DNA of 64,000 nt, from contig CM039502.1 in assembly GCA_022432975.1 (NCBI GenBank), positions 24,264,383-24,328,382 on the forward strand, in the 5' to 3' direction. Below the pieces are notes generated by a model. That model was given only the letters and a program-made list of their open reading frames with translations, was not told where the DNA came from and ran no database searches. The position numbers were made by a program, and so were the translations under genes. The DNA is from Begonia masoniana. Its lineage: Eukaryota > Streptophyta > Magnoliopsida > Cucurbitales > Begoniaceae. Position 1 is the stretch's first letter. Each line of letters begins with the position of its first letter. Shown in pieces: positions 22,336-32,989 of this stretch.

Positions 22336-23551
22336 TGTAACGCCCCGAGTTATCTGAACCCGGCTCGTCACACAATGCCCATATATGACTAAGATTTCTA
22401 CTATATATATATATTTTTTTTAAAAAATAAACTTTAAAAACATTTAAATATTTGCAGCGGAAATTATTTGAATCACAACGAAGTTATACAAAACTACGAA
22501 ATGCTGTTGAATGGTTAAGAAACAATCGGCAATTTGAAAATTCTAGTTTAAACAGCGAAGTACCAGGGAAGTCGTAGTAGTCAAACACATCTGCCGATTG
22601 ATAAAGTCAACGGAAGAAGCAGAAAACAACCAAAATAGGAGACTCCTGCCGATGGCGTCAGTCGAATGAGAAATAAAGGACATCTCTCGGTAGACTGCAT
22701 CTACCGGTGACTAAACGACAAAACGCACTCAACATCTTCCGATGACGTCAGCACGCATCTGCCGATGAGTATACCGAGACATCATCCGATGGACTCAGAC
22801 TCTACATCTTCCGATGACGTCAGCTCGTATCTGCCGATCACTAAACGTCAACGTTGTACCCACTCATACCGATAGGGCAAATCCTACATCTTCCGATGAC
22901 TATTCCTACGGCATCTTCCGATAGACAACAACAACATCCACCGATAGACATCGTCTATCGGTAGAAAACAGAATACATTTCAACTACTCCTCACTGTACT
23001 CACACAACACTAGTTACAGAAAGGAATTCGTTTGCTTTTCCGAGACCATTCAGAAATAGCTCAACCATGGCATTTACCAAAATCCAGTAATAAACATTTA
23101 AAACTCAACAGATTACAGTTAACCGAAGAAAATCTCAAAATGTGTTCAAAGTATTGAAACCACTACTGTTATGGAGACTTAACATTTCTAAGTTTAAACA
23201 CTGTCAACTAAACCTTCTCACCAACAGACATCAGTTAAGCCGCCCCATCAGCTGCCAAATTGTTACAAAGATGCACTCCACAACCAGCCTAGTCCTCGGC
23301 AGACTCAGTAAACACACCTGCTATCACTTCTTCACCTACATCACAAAACTCATTTATTAGCCTAATGCTAAGTAAGTAAAGCAATCAAGAAATGAAACAA
23401 CAAAATATAAATTCCTAGTATGCAATTTCTACTTTCTCAACTCAGTTGTTCATGCTTCGTTTCTGTTCAGATCCCCCTGTGAAATTGGGAGTTGGATCAA
23501 CTCTCCCAAAGTGCATACATCCCTGTCTCATTAAGGGGCGAATTAATTCCC
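22336..23551 (-). repeat. 5' LTR of Ty3/Gypsy element 1, truncated
   Basis: The first 1,215 bp of the LTR, aligned with 15817-17031. It stops within the first tandem repeat, at AATTAATTCCC, and joins Sirevirus gag/protease sequence. It repeats the two TGACGTCA motifs (22743-22750, 22815-22822). It lacks the donor and hairpin of the cassette because those lay in the deleted part. Confidence 0.9.
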
Positions 23552-25402
23552 AAAGTACCATGCGTCAGTTGTAGTAGCTTTTAATGATGTATGAGTGACA
23601 TTACACTTCAACGTGGATTTCTTCACCCATTTTTGTTGTAGCAATCTGCAAACAAACAAATTTCTAGCAGTACCTTGTCTCAATACAGCTAGATAAGTAA
23701 AACATCTAGGTCGAATGTGGCCCAGACGATTGCAGTAATGACAAACAAAATTAATTTGTTACCATTTTTGATGGGTGTGAAATTTGACTTTGACTTTATA
23801 TTGATTCTTGCATCATTTGTAGCAATTTGTTTTCCTTTGTAATCAGAATTCTTGATTTGTATCGTTTGAGAAGCTATACTTTTCTGTTGCTCATAGGACA
23901 TCGTAGGAGACATCACCAGTTTTCCTTTACTTCCAGGTTGAGAAAATATTGTCTGTGCTACTGCATTTTTTCCTCTGAACCATAAACCAGAACGATTACA
24001 GCTGGGTTTGCCAATACTTAAGATATCATCCAGATTAGTCGATCCTGTATTTAACATTTTAACATTTTTCTTCAAATGATTCAGCTCGTTGAATAGTTCT
24101 GTCTTTTTTGTTGACTCGTTCTTAATTCAGCTTCTAGTTCAGAGACCGAATTTTGTAGGTTGAGCTTCTCCTTTTTTAAGCTTCCATTCTAAATACAAAG
24201 ATGCTGATTTATTTTGACAAGTTCAGTCCATTTCTCGTGGAGATATTGGTATTCTGCAATGAAGTCTTCTTTGGTAACTTCATCTTTAATTTCATCACTA
24301 CACTCTAATATTTGATCTGTGACCTCATGTGTAACACCCCCTTTTTCCGTAGGTTCAGCTTTAACAACAAATGCAACATGATTGTTTGAGAATTCATCTT
24401 CTTTTTTCGATTCATCATCAGTCCAAGTAGTGTTGAGAGAGGTTTTCTTTTTCTTTAAGGTGTTAGAACATTCAACTTGTATGTGTCCAAAACCATCATT
24501 GGATTCCTCTGGTCTTGGTAGGATGATCTGGGGCTTGATTATCTTCCCTGAACTTTTGATTGCTTGAAAGACCCGATTTTGTACTGCTGACATTTGGTCT
24601 GACACCGCGGTTATTTCTTCCAAATTTTTTCATAACACGACTGAAATTCTTTGATAGTAGTGCAGGAGACTCTTCAAAATCATCTTCATCATGAACATTT
24701 AAGTCTTGTATGTCAGTTTTTAGAGCTACACCTTTGAACTTCTTGGTTTCGGAATCAATCCCAAGATTCATTTCAAAGGTTCTAAGTGACACAATTAATT
24801 CTTCTAACTTCATTTTGGAAACATCTTTAGCTTCTTCAATTGTAGTAACTTTATAGGCAAAGCGTTGTGGAAGAGATCATAAAGTCTTTCGCACCAACCG
24901 TTCTTTAGAGAAAGTTTCCCCAAGTGCAAATGCCTCATTGGCTATATCACATAGTTTGGCATTGAATTCGGCAATACTTTCTTCTTCATGCATTTTTAAA
25001 TTTTCAAACCTTGTAGTGAGCATTTGCATCTTTGATAGTTTTATGGCCGATGTTCCTTCATAAGTCGTTTGGAGAATTTTCCATGCTCTTTTAGCTGACT
25101 CACATGTTGAAATAAGCCTGAACTGAGTAGGGTCAACACCATTTTAAAATAGCGTTAAGTACCTTTGAATTACTGTTGGCTAGAACATCTTCAGAGACTA
25201 ACTATTCTTCTTCAGATTTGAGAGATATGACACCTCCTTCGTCAGTAGTCGTGGGAGGATTCCATCCTGTCAGAATAGATCTCCATGCTTTCTCATTGAT
25301 AGCCTTGATGAACGCTCTCATCCTGGATTTCTAGTAAGCATAGTTGCTTCCATTCAATAATGGAGGGCGCATATTTGAGCCACCTTCCTTCATAGAGTCC
25401 AT
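23552..25402 (-). pseudogene. Sirevirus 1 gag
   Basis: Gag of the Copia element, shifted between frames. The start at 25402 reads MDSMKEGGSNMRPPLLNGSNYAY then a stop, and continues RAFIKAINEKAWRSILTGWNPPT, the DUF4219/UBN2-type gag of Sireviruses. Open pieces at 24813-24496, 24623-24189 and 24075-23689 cover a Lys/Ser-rich middle and a coiled-coil-like segment. The zinc knuckle CHYCNRLGHIRPRC lies at about 23700-23745 in another frame. The last residues, ATTTDAWYF, are the usual lead into the protease DSG motif, which is missing at the junction with the Ty3 LTR. Confidence 0.85.
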
Positions 25403-25452
25403 TGTACCAACATCAAATCCCGTAGATCTCGCTTAAGAAACAGAAGCGAACT

Positions 25453-25464
25453 GCTCTAATACCA
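25453..25464 (-). other. Sirevirus 1 primer binding site
   Basis: The minus strand reads TGGTATTAGAGC, one mismatch from the initiator tRNA-Met site, two bases inside the 5' LTR. Confidence 0.85.
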
Positions 25465-25466
25465 AT

Positions 25467-26603
25467 TGAAAGATCAAAGTTAGTTACTTGATGCCCTAGT
25501 GTTGGTGAAACACTCGGTGAGACACCAATTAATTATCGTGATAATGGACAATAATAAAGAGCATAAAATAACGAGACAGGAAGTTGGTAACGCAGTTCAG
25601 CAATTGCCTACGTCTGTGGGGCCACGCCTAGAATTAAAAACATTTCACGAGTTCACAAAGTTACAAGCAAAAACGGTCTTAAACAAATAAAGACTCCCTC
25701 TTATCTTTGTCGCCGCCTCTCACTAACTTCTTCAGTGAAATAGTTTTTGGGAGCTCCCCTCGACTTGTAATCGATCCCTCCCGGAATTTGAATGCAACAA
25801 GTTCCCCTTGTTGATAGCGACTCCTCCTGGAATCCAAAGATGACAAGCTCCCCTTGTCGTTGATGACTCCTCCCGGAATCCGTGTATGGCAAGATCCCCT
25901 TGCCCACGATCAGAACTCCTCCCGAGTTCCAGGCAGTCTCCTTCCGAGACCGAGTTTCAATGAAAGAAACAGAATCACACCTGGGACACCATCGATGACA
26001 CTCGCCGTTGTCTAAGGTTGCATCAAACCAACACACTCTGAAGATAATCAGATCAGCTCATGAATAGAGTGTGAATACATTCAATCAAAGATTGAATGAA
26101 TAACTAAAGAATTGCGGCGTGCACAAGAAAAAAACCCGAGATAAAATATTTGTTTCGTGCACCTTTCCCTTAACCATATTATATTTTTATATGATTTGCA
26201 ATTACCTTCCGTGAGGAGTAATTCAAATACCATATTTAACAAGATCCGCATGAAGAAGGAAACAGAAATTCTCCAGTTTACGTGTGAGACATCGTGTATA
26301 CAATTTTCGAAAAGAATCAAACAATCTTCCAAGATGAATCCCAGCACTTAAGAAATATAGTCTATGATTGCATATATTGCAGAGATCGCATAATATACAT
26401 TTAGAGAACCAATCTTCATAGATTAAAATGACACAATAGGAAATAATATCTAAATTTCCTTAAAATACGTTTGCCAAAAAATATGCCAACACATAAACAT
26501 TTATAGATTTCACTATACTGACAAAGGTGGAAACTGAAACACACACATACACTCAGATATAACTCATTGAGGAGAGGCGGCGATTTGTTGCTTAGAAGCT
26601 TCA
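25467..26603 (-). repeat. 5' LTR of Sirevirus 1
   Basis: Begins TGAAAGATCAAAG and matches 6627-6963 over its first 340 bp. Beyond that it has repeated short phrases (TCCCCTTG.., ACTCCTCC(C/T)GGAATCC) at 25785-25930. The outer end is most likely near GAAGCTTCA at 26603, with CTCTTTCA at 26890 as the alternative, since no second full copy is present to fix it. Confidence 0.7.
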
Positions 26604-28128
26604 AGATTTGTAAGAAGATGAACTTAAGTTTTTGATTAAAAATTATATCACCTCTCTAGCCAAAAAGGTGATTTAACTACCACTCCCCTCTACAATTTAG
26701 GATTACCATGTTCAACCAACTAGAGGTACTAGATGAAGGAGTACTCAGCCAAGTGTGCTAGAAGAGTACATGCATGGTTTTGCAAATTTTGGCAAACTCC
26801 CTCTCTCTCAAAACGTCTCTTTCTAGTGTCCCCTTTCTGCCACAAAACAGAGCCACAAGTGCTCCAATGCATATATGTTCGGCTCTTTCAAAATAAAAGA
26901 GACACTACTAAACTAGAGAAAATAAATTAGACTTAGTGTTATATCAAGTTGTTCCAAGGAAGACGACTCCTTCAAGCTCAAGTCAGCTATGAGGTTGTTC
27001 CTATGTCAATAAATGGAATGACTTCTCTTTGTCTTGCGTGCTAAGTTCTAACTCCAATTGGTCTTTTATATCATTACCTACAAAATGAACACACAAGTTA
27101 GTTATTAATCGCAGCTTTGTTCGTAATTAAAAACTCTTTTTTTAAAATTTTGAAGACATCATCTTCTTTTAATAAGTTTTTATCCGTGCTTAGAAAATTT
27201 TTGATCGAAATTTTAATTTTTAGGATTCCTTGGTTCGTATCAGAACACTTAATAACACAACAAACACCGAAAATGTTCAACACTCGGCGCTGTCAATAGT
27301 CTTTAGGAAGTGCAAAAGTTGAAATCGCAAGCTGTAGGTTGTATGAAATAAAAGTAAAAAAATAATTTCTTTTCAACATATAAGTAATGACACCTGAATG
27401 GTCATGTGTTCCATATGTATCCATTCAATCGTAGACGATGACATCAGAATAGAAGGAACGATAAAGCTGCGATTTCCAAAGCATGTCAGGTTCCCAAACT
27501 TGAGACAGACACAATAGGTTCCTGGTAAAACATGAGGGAGAGAAAAAAGACAAGACATTAAATTAAATTAAATGAAACAAAAATAGCAGTTTCCAAAAAC
27601 ATGGAAAAGACGGTTTGAAAACATGAGAGAGAGACGAGTATTTGGTCTCAGCCTTTTTTTTCATTTGTTTTTTTCAATTTAGTCAAGTCTATTTTGCAGT
27701 TCGTAGCCAAAAATATGTAGGAAAATAAAGAGCAAAATGAGTGTGAAGATTATTTGGTCACCTAATTCTTTCGACTGTGTTTTTGTTTTTTACTTTTATT
27801 TCTTTTTTTATTCCGTCAAGTCTATTTTGCAGCTCTACATCTATAGGTAAAAGTATGTATGAAAATAAAAAAAAAATACATAAAGAGCAAATAAATTTAT
27901 ACTAAATTTTATAAAGACTCAATAAGACAAACAACACAAAAACCTCAACACTTGGCACGGTCACCAACTATTGGCAATTGTAACATTGAAAATGTAAAAG
28001 TTGCTGGAAACAAACGGCACGTCCTGTAAAAGAAACTGGAAAAAATAATTTATTTTCAACATTAGTAATGACGCGTCAACTTGGACGTGGAGGAGTGTCT
28101 ACAGCGCTTGTAGAGAGAGGAAACAAGA
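26604..28128. other. AT-rich intergenic sequence with diverged internal duplication
   Basis: No gene recognised. Two diverged repeats are visible: 27249-27390 resembles 27915-28075 (ACAACAAACACCGAAAATG.. against ACAACACAAAAACCTCAAC..; both end in TTTTCAACAT..AGTAATGAC), and 27640-27740 resembles 27790-27900 (GTCAAGTCTATTTTGCAG in both). It could be non-autonomous transposon or intron debris; I cannot assign it. Confidence 0.5.
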
Positions 28129-28329
28129 TGTAATACCCCAAATTTTTGGATTAATTTAATTAATTTAAGTTAAGTTAGTTATTGGGTTAACTAATTATAT
28201 CTCGGGAGGTTCGGTGGAGGAGTTAGACCGAGGGTGAGGTGAGGGGCAATTTATACAAATTTAACGGTTGAAGAACGGAATTTAATGGAATTTTGAGAGG
28301 GCAAAATGGTAATGTTATTTTATTTAATG

Positions 28330-28373
<44 letters not shown>

Positions 28374-29365
28374 TAAAAATAAATAAATAAATCGACAGAA
28401 CAGCTTCTTGCCATTCTGTCGTTCGAGGGTCGAGCGCCGAAGACCCGATCGGAGAAGGAGGGAGAGAGGGGGCGATGATCACCGACGATTTCTCGTCGTT
28501 TTCAGGCCAGACGACGGCAGCGATTCCATGGTTGCCATTTTTGACCGTCTTCGCGCACAGGACCGAACGGTAAGTCTGCCTGTTCCCCTGTTTCGGTTCT
28601 GTTCGTGGCCGAGGGTGATGAGCGAGTTTGAGCTCCGATCACCAGCCGATTTTGGGAGCTCTCGACATGGGTTTGCCGACCCTTGGACCAGCAATGGTCG
28701 CCGAGCTGTGAGGAGCTCAATTTGAGCGAAAAACAGAGAAGTCACAATATGTGTTCTTCGGTTTTTCCTGTGTGAAGTCTTAGGGTTTTGTTAGATTATT
28801 CTAATTAGGTGTGAGGGTGGTTGATTGGTGAGCAATTGGGTGAAAATTGATGGAAAACCGAGAAGGGGGAGAATTTCCAGTTTATGGCAGATTCGGGTTT
28901 GCTATTTTTGACCTAGTTACGGCCATTTGTTTTGAATTTTCTTTTTAGCAGGTTAAACTAGGTTGTTAGGGTAGAACGTGGCCACTGGAATCGTTCAATT
29001 CCGATAACCGACGCAAAAGTTACGCGCGTCTGAATTTTTGGGTCGGTTTTTACCGAACCCAAATTAGTGGTCCGTTTAGTTAGGTTTTAGTTGGGTTAGG
29101 CTAGAAATAGTAGTTTGAGAGTAAATTGGTGAATGTAAGCTTAATTTTAATAAAGTTTGAATGTTTGTCGTAGGTCGAGCCTTAGGTGGACAGGAAACCG
29201 AGAATCCGCAGCAAGCTAGGATGCCAGGTAAGTAGTAGTCTGGGTATAATTGCTTGAGAGTCGCCCATAAGGGCCTACACCACAGTTGTTTGCATGTTGT
29301 GAGTCGTGTGTAGGTCATGAGTAGTTTGTATGTGATGTGTACGTGCAGTTGTCGTCAGTGGTATA
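28129..29365 (+). repeat. LTR 5' part leading into the minisatellite
   Basis: Starts TGTAATACCCCAAATTTTTGG, the plus-sense terminus also seen at 32990 (TGTAGCACCCGG) and 44199 (TGTAACACCTGATTTT). It includes an (ATT)n run at 28329-28372 and a GC-richer leader-like part (28390-28740) with a donor-like CGGTAAGT near 28570. The cassette donor AGGTAAGT lies at 29226-29233, followed by hairpin GCCC-ATAA-GGGC (29263-29274) and CCTACACCACAG. In the other LTRs a short tandem repeat follows here; in this one the 40-bp minisatellite does. The 3' half of the LTR is not recognisable. Small open frames at 28408-28745 look like leader sequence, not genes. Confidence 0.7.
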
Positions 29366-32300
29366 TGGTGAGCCTCGTGAGAGTTGTGGGATAGTTGTAC
29401 GTAGGTAGTGAGCCTTGTGAGTGTTGTGGGACGGTTGTACATAGGTGGTGAGCTTTTGTGAAAGTTGTGAGATAGTTGTACGTAGGTGGTGAGCCTTGTG
29501 AGGGTTGTGGGACGGTTGTACGTAGGTGGTGAGCCTTGTGAGGGTTGTGGGACGGTTGTACGTAGGAGGTGAGCCTTGCGAGGGTTGTGGGATAGTTGTA
29601 CGTAGGTAGTGAGCCTTGTGAGGGTTGTGGGACGGTTGTACGTAGGTGGTGAGCTTTTGTGAGGGTTGTGAGATAGTTGTACGTAGGTGGTGAGCCTTGT
29701 GAGGGTTGTGGGACGGTTGTACGTAGGTGGTGAGCCTTATGAGGGTTGTGGGACGGTTGTACGTAGGTGGTGAGCCTTGTGAGGGTTGTGGGACGGTTGT
29801 ACGTAGGTGGTGAGCCTTGTGAGGGTTGTGGGACGGTTGTACGTAGGTGGTGAGCCTTGTGAGGGTTGTGGGACGGTTGTACGTAGGTGGTGAGCCTTGT
29901 GAAGGTTGTGGGATAGTTGTACGTAGGTAGTGAGCCTTGTGAGGGTTGTGGGACGGTTGTACGTAGGTGGTGAGCCTTGTGAGGGTTGTGGGACGGTTGT
30001 ACGTAGGTGGTGAGCCTTGTGAGGGTTGTGGGACGGTTGTACGTAGGTGGTGAGCCTTGTGAGGGTTGTGGGACGGTTGTACGTAGGTGGTGAGCCTTGT
30101 GAGGGTTGTGGGACGGTTGTACGTAGGTGGTGAGCCTTGTGAGGGTTGTGGGACGGTTGTACGTAGGTGGTGAGCCTTGTGAGGGTTGTGGGACGGTTGT
30201 ACGTAGGTGGTGAGCCTTGTGAAGGTTGTGGGATAGTTGTACGTAGGTAGTGAGCCTTGTGAGGGTTGTGGGACGGTTGTACGTAGGTGGTGAGCCTTGT
30301 GAGGGTTGTGGGACGGTTGTACGTAGGTGGTGAGCCTTGTGAGGGTTGTGGGACGGTTGTACGTAGGTGGTGAGCCTTGTGAGGGTTGTGGGACGGTTGT
30401 ACGTAGGTGGTGAGCCTTGTGAGGGTTGTGGGACGGTTGTACGTAGGTGGTGAGCCTTGTGAGGGTTGTGGGATAGTTGTACGTAGGTAGTGAGCCTTGT
30501 GAGGGTTGTGGGATAGTTGTACGTAGGTGGTGAGCCTTGTGAGGGTTGTGGGATAGTTGTACGTAGGTAGTGAGCCTTGTGAGGGTTGTGGGATAGTTGT
30601 ACGTAGGTGGTGAGCCTTGTGAGGGTTGTGGGATAGTTGTACGTAGGTGGTGAGCCTTGTGAGGGTTGTGGGACGGTTGTACGTAGGTAGTGAGCCTTGT
30701 GAGGGTTGTGGGACGGTTGTACGTAGGTAGTGAGCCTTGTGAGGGTTGTGGGACGGTTGTACGTAGGTAGTGAGCCTTGTGAGGGTTGTGGGACGGTTGT
30801 ACGTAGGTAGTGAGCCTTGTGAGGGTTGTGGGACGGTTGTACGTAGGTAGTGAGCCTTGTGAGGGTTGTGGGACGGTTGTACGTAGGTAGTGAGCCTTGT
30901 GAGGGTTGTGGGACGGTTGTACGTAGGTAGTGAGCCTTGTGAGGGTTGTGGGACGGTTGTACGTAGGTAGTGAGCCTTGTGAGGGTTGTGGGACGGTTGT
31001 ACGTAGGTAGTGAGCCTTGTGAGGGTTGTGGGACGGTTGTACGTAGGTAGTGAGCCTTGTGAGGGTTGTGGGACGGTTGTACGTAGGTAGTGAGCCTTGT
31101 GAGGGTTGTGGGACGGTTGTACGTAGGTAGTGAGCCTTGTGAGGGTTGTGGGACGGTTGTACGTAGGTAGTGAGCCTTGTGAGGGTTGTGGGACGGTTGT
31201 ACGTAGGTAGTGAGCCTTGTGAGGGTTGTGGGACGGTTGTACGTAGGTAGTGAGCCTTGTGAGGGTTGTGGGACGGTTGTACGTAGGTAGTGAGCCTTGT
31301 GAGGGTTGTGGGACGGTTGTACGTAGGTAGTGAGCCTTGTGAGGGTTGTGGGACGGTTGTACGTAGGTAGTGAGCCTTGTGAGGGTTGTGGGACGGTTGT
31401 ACGTAGGTAGTGAGCCTTGTGAGGGTTGTGGGACGGTTGTACGTAGGTAGTGAGCCTTGTGAGGGTTGTGGGACGGTTGTACGTAGGTAGTGAGCCTTGT
31501 GAGGGTTGTGGGACGGTTGTACGTAGGTAGTGAGCCTTGTGAGGGTTGTGGGACGGTTGTACGTAGGTAGTGAGCCTTGTGAGGGTTGTGGGACGGTTGT
31601 ACGTAGGTAGTGAGCCTTGTGAGGGTTGTGGGACGGTTGTACGTAGGTAGTGAGCCTTGTGAGGGTTGTGGGACGGTTGTACGTAGGTAGTGAGCCTTGT
31701 GAGGGTTGTGGGACGGTTGTACGTAGGTAGTGAGCCTTGTGAGGGTTGTGGGACGGTTGTACGTAGGTAGTGAGCCTTGTGAGGGTTGTGGGACGGTTGT
31801 ACGTAGGTAGTGAGCCTTGTGAGGGTTGTGGGACGGTTGTACGTAGGTAGTGAGCCTTGTGAGGGTTGTGGGACGGTTGTACGTAGGTAGTGAGCCTTGT
31901 GAGGGTTGTGGGACGGTTGTACGTAGGTAGTGAGCCTTGTGAGGGTTGTGGGACGGTTGTACGTAGGTAGTGAGCCTTGTGAGGGTTGTGGGACGGTTGT
32001 ACGTAGGTAGTGAGCCTTGTGAGGGTTGTGGGACGGTTGTACGTAGGTAGTGAGCCTTGTGAGGGTTGTGGGACGGTTGTACGTAGGTAGTGAGCCTTGT
32101 GAGGGTTGTGGGACGGTTGTACGTAGGTAGTGAGCCTTGTGAGGGTTGTGGGACGGTTGTACGTAGGTAGTGAGCCTTGTGAGGGTTGTGGGACGGTTGT
32201 ACGTAGGTAGTGAGCCTTGTGAGGGTTGTGGGACGGTTGTACGTAGGTAGTGAGCCTTGTGAGGGTTGTGGGACGGTTGTACGTAGGTAGTGAGCCTTGT

Positions 32301-32631
32301 GAGGGTTGTGGGACGGTTGTACGTAGGTAGTGAGCCTTGTGAGGGTTGTGGGACGGTTGTACGTAGGTAGTGAGCCTTGTGAGGGTTGTGGGACGGTTGT
32401 ACGTAGGTAGTGAGCCTTGTGAGGGTTGTGGGACGGTTGTACGTAGGTAGTGAGCCTTGTGAGGGTTGTGGGACGGTTGTACGTAGGTAGTGAGCCTTGT
32501 GAGGGTTGTGGGACGGTTGTACGTAGGTAGTGAGCCTTGTGAGGGTTGTGGGACGGTTGTACGTAGGTAGTGAGCCTTGTGAGGGTTGTGGGACGGTTGT
32601 ACGTAGGTAGTGAGCCTTGTGAGGGTTGTGG
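29366..32631 (+). repeat. 40-bp minisatellite, about 82 copies
   Basis: Tandem array with consensus unit ACGTAGGTAGTGAGCCTTGT followed by GAGGGTTGTGGGACGGTTGT (40 bp). Left of about 30660 units vary (GGTGG or GGTAG; GGGACGG or GGGATAG; single-base insertions near 29451 and 29651). There an eight-unit higher-order period of 320 bp shows: the GAAGGTTGTGGGATAG variant sits at 29901 and 30221. Right of 30660 about 49 units look identical, meaning recent amplification or an assembly copy. Each unit has a TACGTA palindrome and G-runs on the plus strand. The array lies just inside the cassette donor of the preceding LTR. Confidence 0.97.
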
Positions 32632-32989
32632 GACGAGCTGGAGCGGTGGCGACGTGCCGATGGCAGCGCGATGTATCGATCGACTGTCTTGGGCGTTTTC
32701 ACTTCAAGTCGGGACAGTGGCTGAACTGTAACTTGTGGGCCCCACATCTGGGACGAGCTGGAGCGGTGGCGACGTGCCGATGGCAGCGCGATGTATCGAT
32801 CGACTGTCTTGGGCGTTTTCACTTCAATCGGACCCCTCGCATGTCACAAGCCCCGCGTACGTGCACTGCACGCAGATCAATTCGGCTGGCCGAATCAAAA
32901 TCGCGGCCCCCCGCATTCCACGGGGGAAGATGCGGGGGGCTCTAGCCCTCTCACACGTGCGCTCCACGCGAAACAATTCGAGGGGCCAC
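32632..32989. repeat. GC-rich island with 76-bp direct duplication
   Basis: Markedly GC-rich compared with its surroundings. The 76 bp at 32632-32707 (GACGAGCTGGAGCGGTGGCG..) recur at 32752-32827. The remainder has CCCCGCAT..ATGCGGGG-type inverted repeats near 32910-32940. It continues across the solo LTR at 35129-35186. It may be the 3' part of the LTR that starts at 28129 or an unrelated insertion. No coding domain recognised. Confidence 0.6.

Larger units (their letters stand above)
15817..23551 (-). mobile_element. Ty3/Gypsy chromodomain element (Tekay/Del-like) 1
   Basis: Minus-strand Ty3/Gypsy element with 3' LTR 15817-17660, polypurine tract, gag-pol 17711-22180, initiator-Met primer site and a truncated 5' LTR 22336-23551. 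The two LTRs differ at roughly eight positions over the shared 1.2 kb, so the insertion is young. Even so, the outer third of the 5' LTR, the rest of the target LTR and about 120 bp of Sirevirus protease are deleted at 23551. The order PR-RT-RH-IN and a terminal chromodomain place it among chromoviruses, probably Tekay/Del; the clade call is by motif only. Confidence 0.9.
6627..26603 (-). mobile_element. Sirevirus (Ty1/Copia) 1, nested and deleted
   Basis: One minus-strand Sirevirus can be followed through all interruptions: 5' LTR (25467-26603), primer site, gag (23552-25402), integrase (11546-12934), RT/RNase H (9384-10885), env-like gene (6929-8722) and 3' LTR stub (6627-6963). The order gag, IN, RT, RH with an extra gene downstream of pol is that of Sireviruses. 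Interruptions are a TRIM plus LTR fragment at 10886-11545 and a nest of an LTR with a Ty3/Gypsy element at 12935-23551. Every coding part is broken. The outer right edge is uncertain (26603 or as far as 26890). A target duplication AGATT (6621-6625 and 26604-26608) fits only if the LTR starts one base earlier, so I treat it as tentative. Confidence 0.8.

Noticed and set aside
6621..26608. AGATT as a definite target duplication of Sirevirus 1
   Set aside because: It requires shifting the LTR start by one base away from the TG terminus and was found by searching several candidate ends; kept only as tentative.
28408..28745. A short host gene with a GTAAGT splice site
   Set aside because: The region lies in the LTR that begins at 28129, in the GC-richer leader-like place seen in sister LTRs; no domain is recognisable.
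29355..32822. 1,155-codon open frame on the minus strand as a gene
   Set aside because: It is the translation of a 40-bp tandem repeat cycling through three frames; there is no domain and no start context, and the array explains it fully.
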